In this document: positions 63,645 to 64,000 of the stretch, one piece after another | Position numbering within the stretch: position 1 is the first letter of the stretch | How the letters are laid out: each line of letters opens with the position of its first letter | Origin: Mesorhizobium sp. | Lineage (GTDB): Bacteria; Pseudomonadota; Alphaproteobacteria; Rhizobiales; Rhizobiaceae | DNA length: 64,000 bases | Assembly: GCA_004020365.1 (NCBI GenBank) | Contig: SAQR01000016.1 | Coordinates: 47,451 to 111,450, forward strand | Direction: 5' to 3' | Notes under the pieces: model-generated | The model's input: the letters and a program-made list of their open reading frames with translations, nothing else | The model's database searches: none | Told to the model about the DNA's origin: nothing | Program-made: the position numbers and the translations under genes

Positions 63645-64000
63645 ATGGACAGGAACGACCAGCAGGTGATCGCCACTCTTTTCGAGAAACTTGCCAACGT
63701 CGAGCAGCAGACGCCGCCGCGCGATGCCGAAGCGGAACGCTTCATCAACGATCAGATTGCCCGGCACCCCGGCGCGCCATACTACATGGCGCAGACGATC
63801 ATTGTACAGGAACAGGCGCTGAACGCGGCACAGGCCCGCATCGAAGAACTGGAACAACAGGCACAGTCTGCCGGCGGCGGATTGCTTGGCGGCCTGTTTG
63901 GCGGCAGCGGCACCAGGCGCTCGGGTTCGGTCCCGCGGGTCGGGCGCACCGCTGCCGCTGCGCCGCAGGAGCCGCTTTCGGGCGATGATCGGCGCAGGGC
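63645..64000 (+). CDS. DUF2076 domain protein (5' part, runs off the window)
   Basis: 118 codons are visible and open at the edge. The N-terminal MDRNDQQVIATLFEKLANVE, DAEAERFINDQIARHPGAPY and the coiled segment VQEQALNAAQARIEELEQQA match DUF2076 proteins, followed by a Gly-rich stretch LGGLFGGSG and basic linker. The C-terminal, usually DUF-specific Gly-rich and membrane-like part lies outside. ATG 63645 is preceded by TTGGAG. The function is unknown. Confidence 0.85.
   Translation, partial: MDRNDQQVIATLFEKLANVEQQTPPRDAEAERFINDQIARHPGAPYYMAQTIIVQEQALNAAQARIEELEQQAQSAGGGLLGGLFGGSGTRRSGSVPRVGRTAAAAPQEPLSGDDRRR

Overview
The window looks like a piece of chromosome from a Mesorhizobium-like member of the Hyphomicrobiales (Rhizobiales). 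It is GC-rich with dense, mostly short-spaced genes. The evidence for the lineage is: two glutamine synthetases (glnII, and glnA behind glnB) each with a sigma-54-type promoter; the order dusB(nifR3)-ntrB-ntrC-ntrY-ntrX-dat-hfq-hflX; a pyruvate dehydrogenase operon whose E1-beta carries a lipoyl domain; an EcfG-type stress promoter; and several short palindromic repeat families typical of rhizobial intergenic DNA. The species assignment is an inference from gene content, not a search result.

Layout. 0-3 kb: ATP12 assembly factor and an MHS-type transporter with a large extra loop. 3.2-6.9 kb: nitrogen assimilation (DUF2735, glnII, glnA, glnB). 7.1-12.3 kb: NAD(P)HX repair enzyme, an exported CxxCH protein, and a propionyl-CoA-carboxylase beta chain. 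12.6-14.9 kb: ParDE-type toxin-antitoxin pair and a DEAD-box helicase. 15-21.8 kb: hydrolase, SDR, then cysteine synthase, alanyl-tRNA editing protein, sulfurtransferase, acetyltransferase, a DapB-like protein and DUF1203. 22-25.9 kb: a duplicated outer-membrane beta-barrel, alanine dehydrogenase with its divergent Lrp-type regulator, and MTHFS. 26.2-31 kb: a frameshifted NDH-2-like gene and small stress or accessory proteins around kdsA. 31.2-40.8 kb: eno, ftsB-like, pdhA-pdhB-pdhC, an SGNH hydrolase, lpdA, GlsB, lipA. 40.8-43 kb: RatA/COQ10-like, CinA, ispDF. 43.2-53.4 kb: the Ntr two-component cluster, dat, hfq and hflX. 57.7-64 kb: mazG, an aromatic aminotransferase, OpgC, an ECF sigma/anti-sigma pair, a Bax-inhibitor-1 protein and a DUF2076 protein running off the end.

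The one clearly accessory segment is 53.46-57.73 kb, between hflX and mazG. It is bounded by matching 38-bp inverted repeats (31 of 38 identical) of Tn3 type. It holds a truncated and internally deleted Tn3 transposase, a truncated and frameshifted resolvase, a frameshifted GNAT gene, an intact LysR regulator, an unknown 54-residue ORF and an intact exported serine hydrolase. I read it as a decayed, no longer self-mobile Tn3-family transposon; a second Tn3-end-like sequence sits exactly where the transposase fragment breaks off. Nothing in the window looks like a wholly new multi-gene system. Other points worth a second look are a DapB paralogue without its catalytic histidines, the tandemly duplicated porin-like barrel, a DEGD variant of the DEAD box, and several readable promoters that link the glutamine synthetase genes to the NtrBC/NtrYX genes in the same window.
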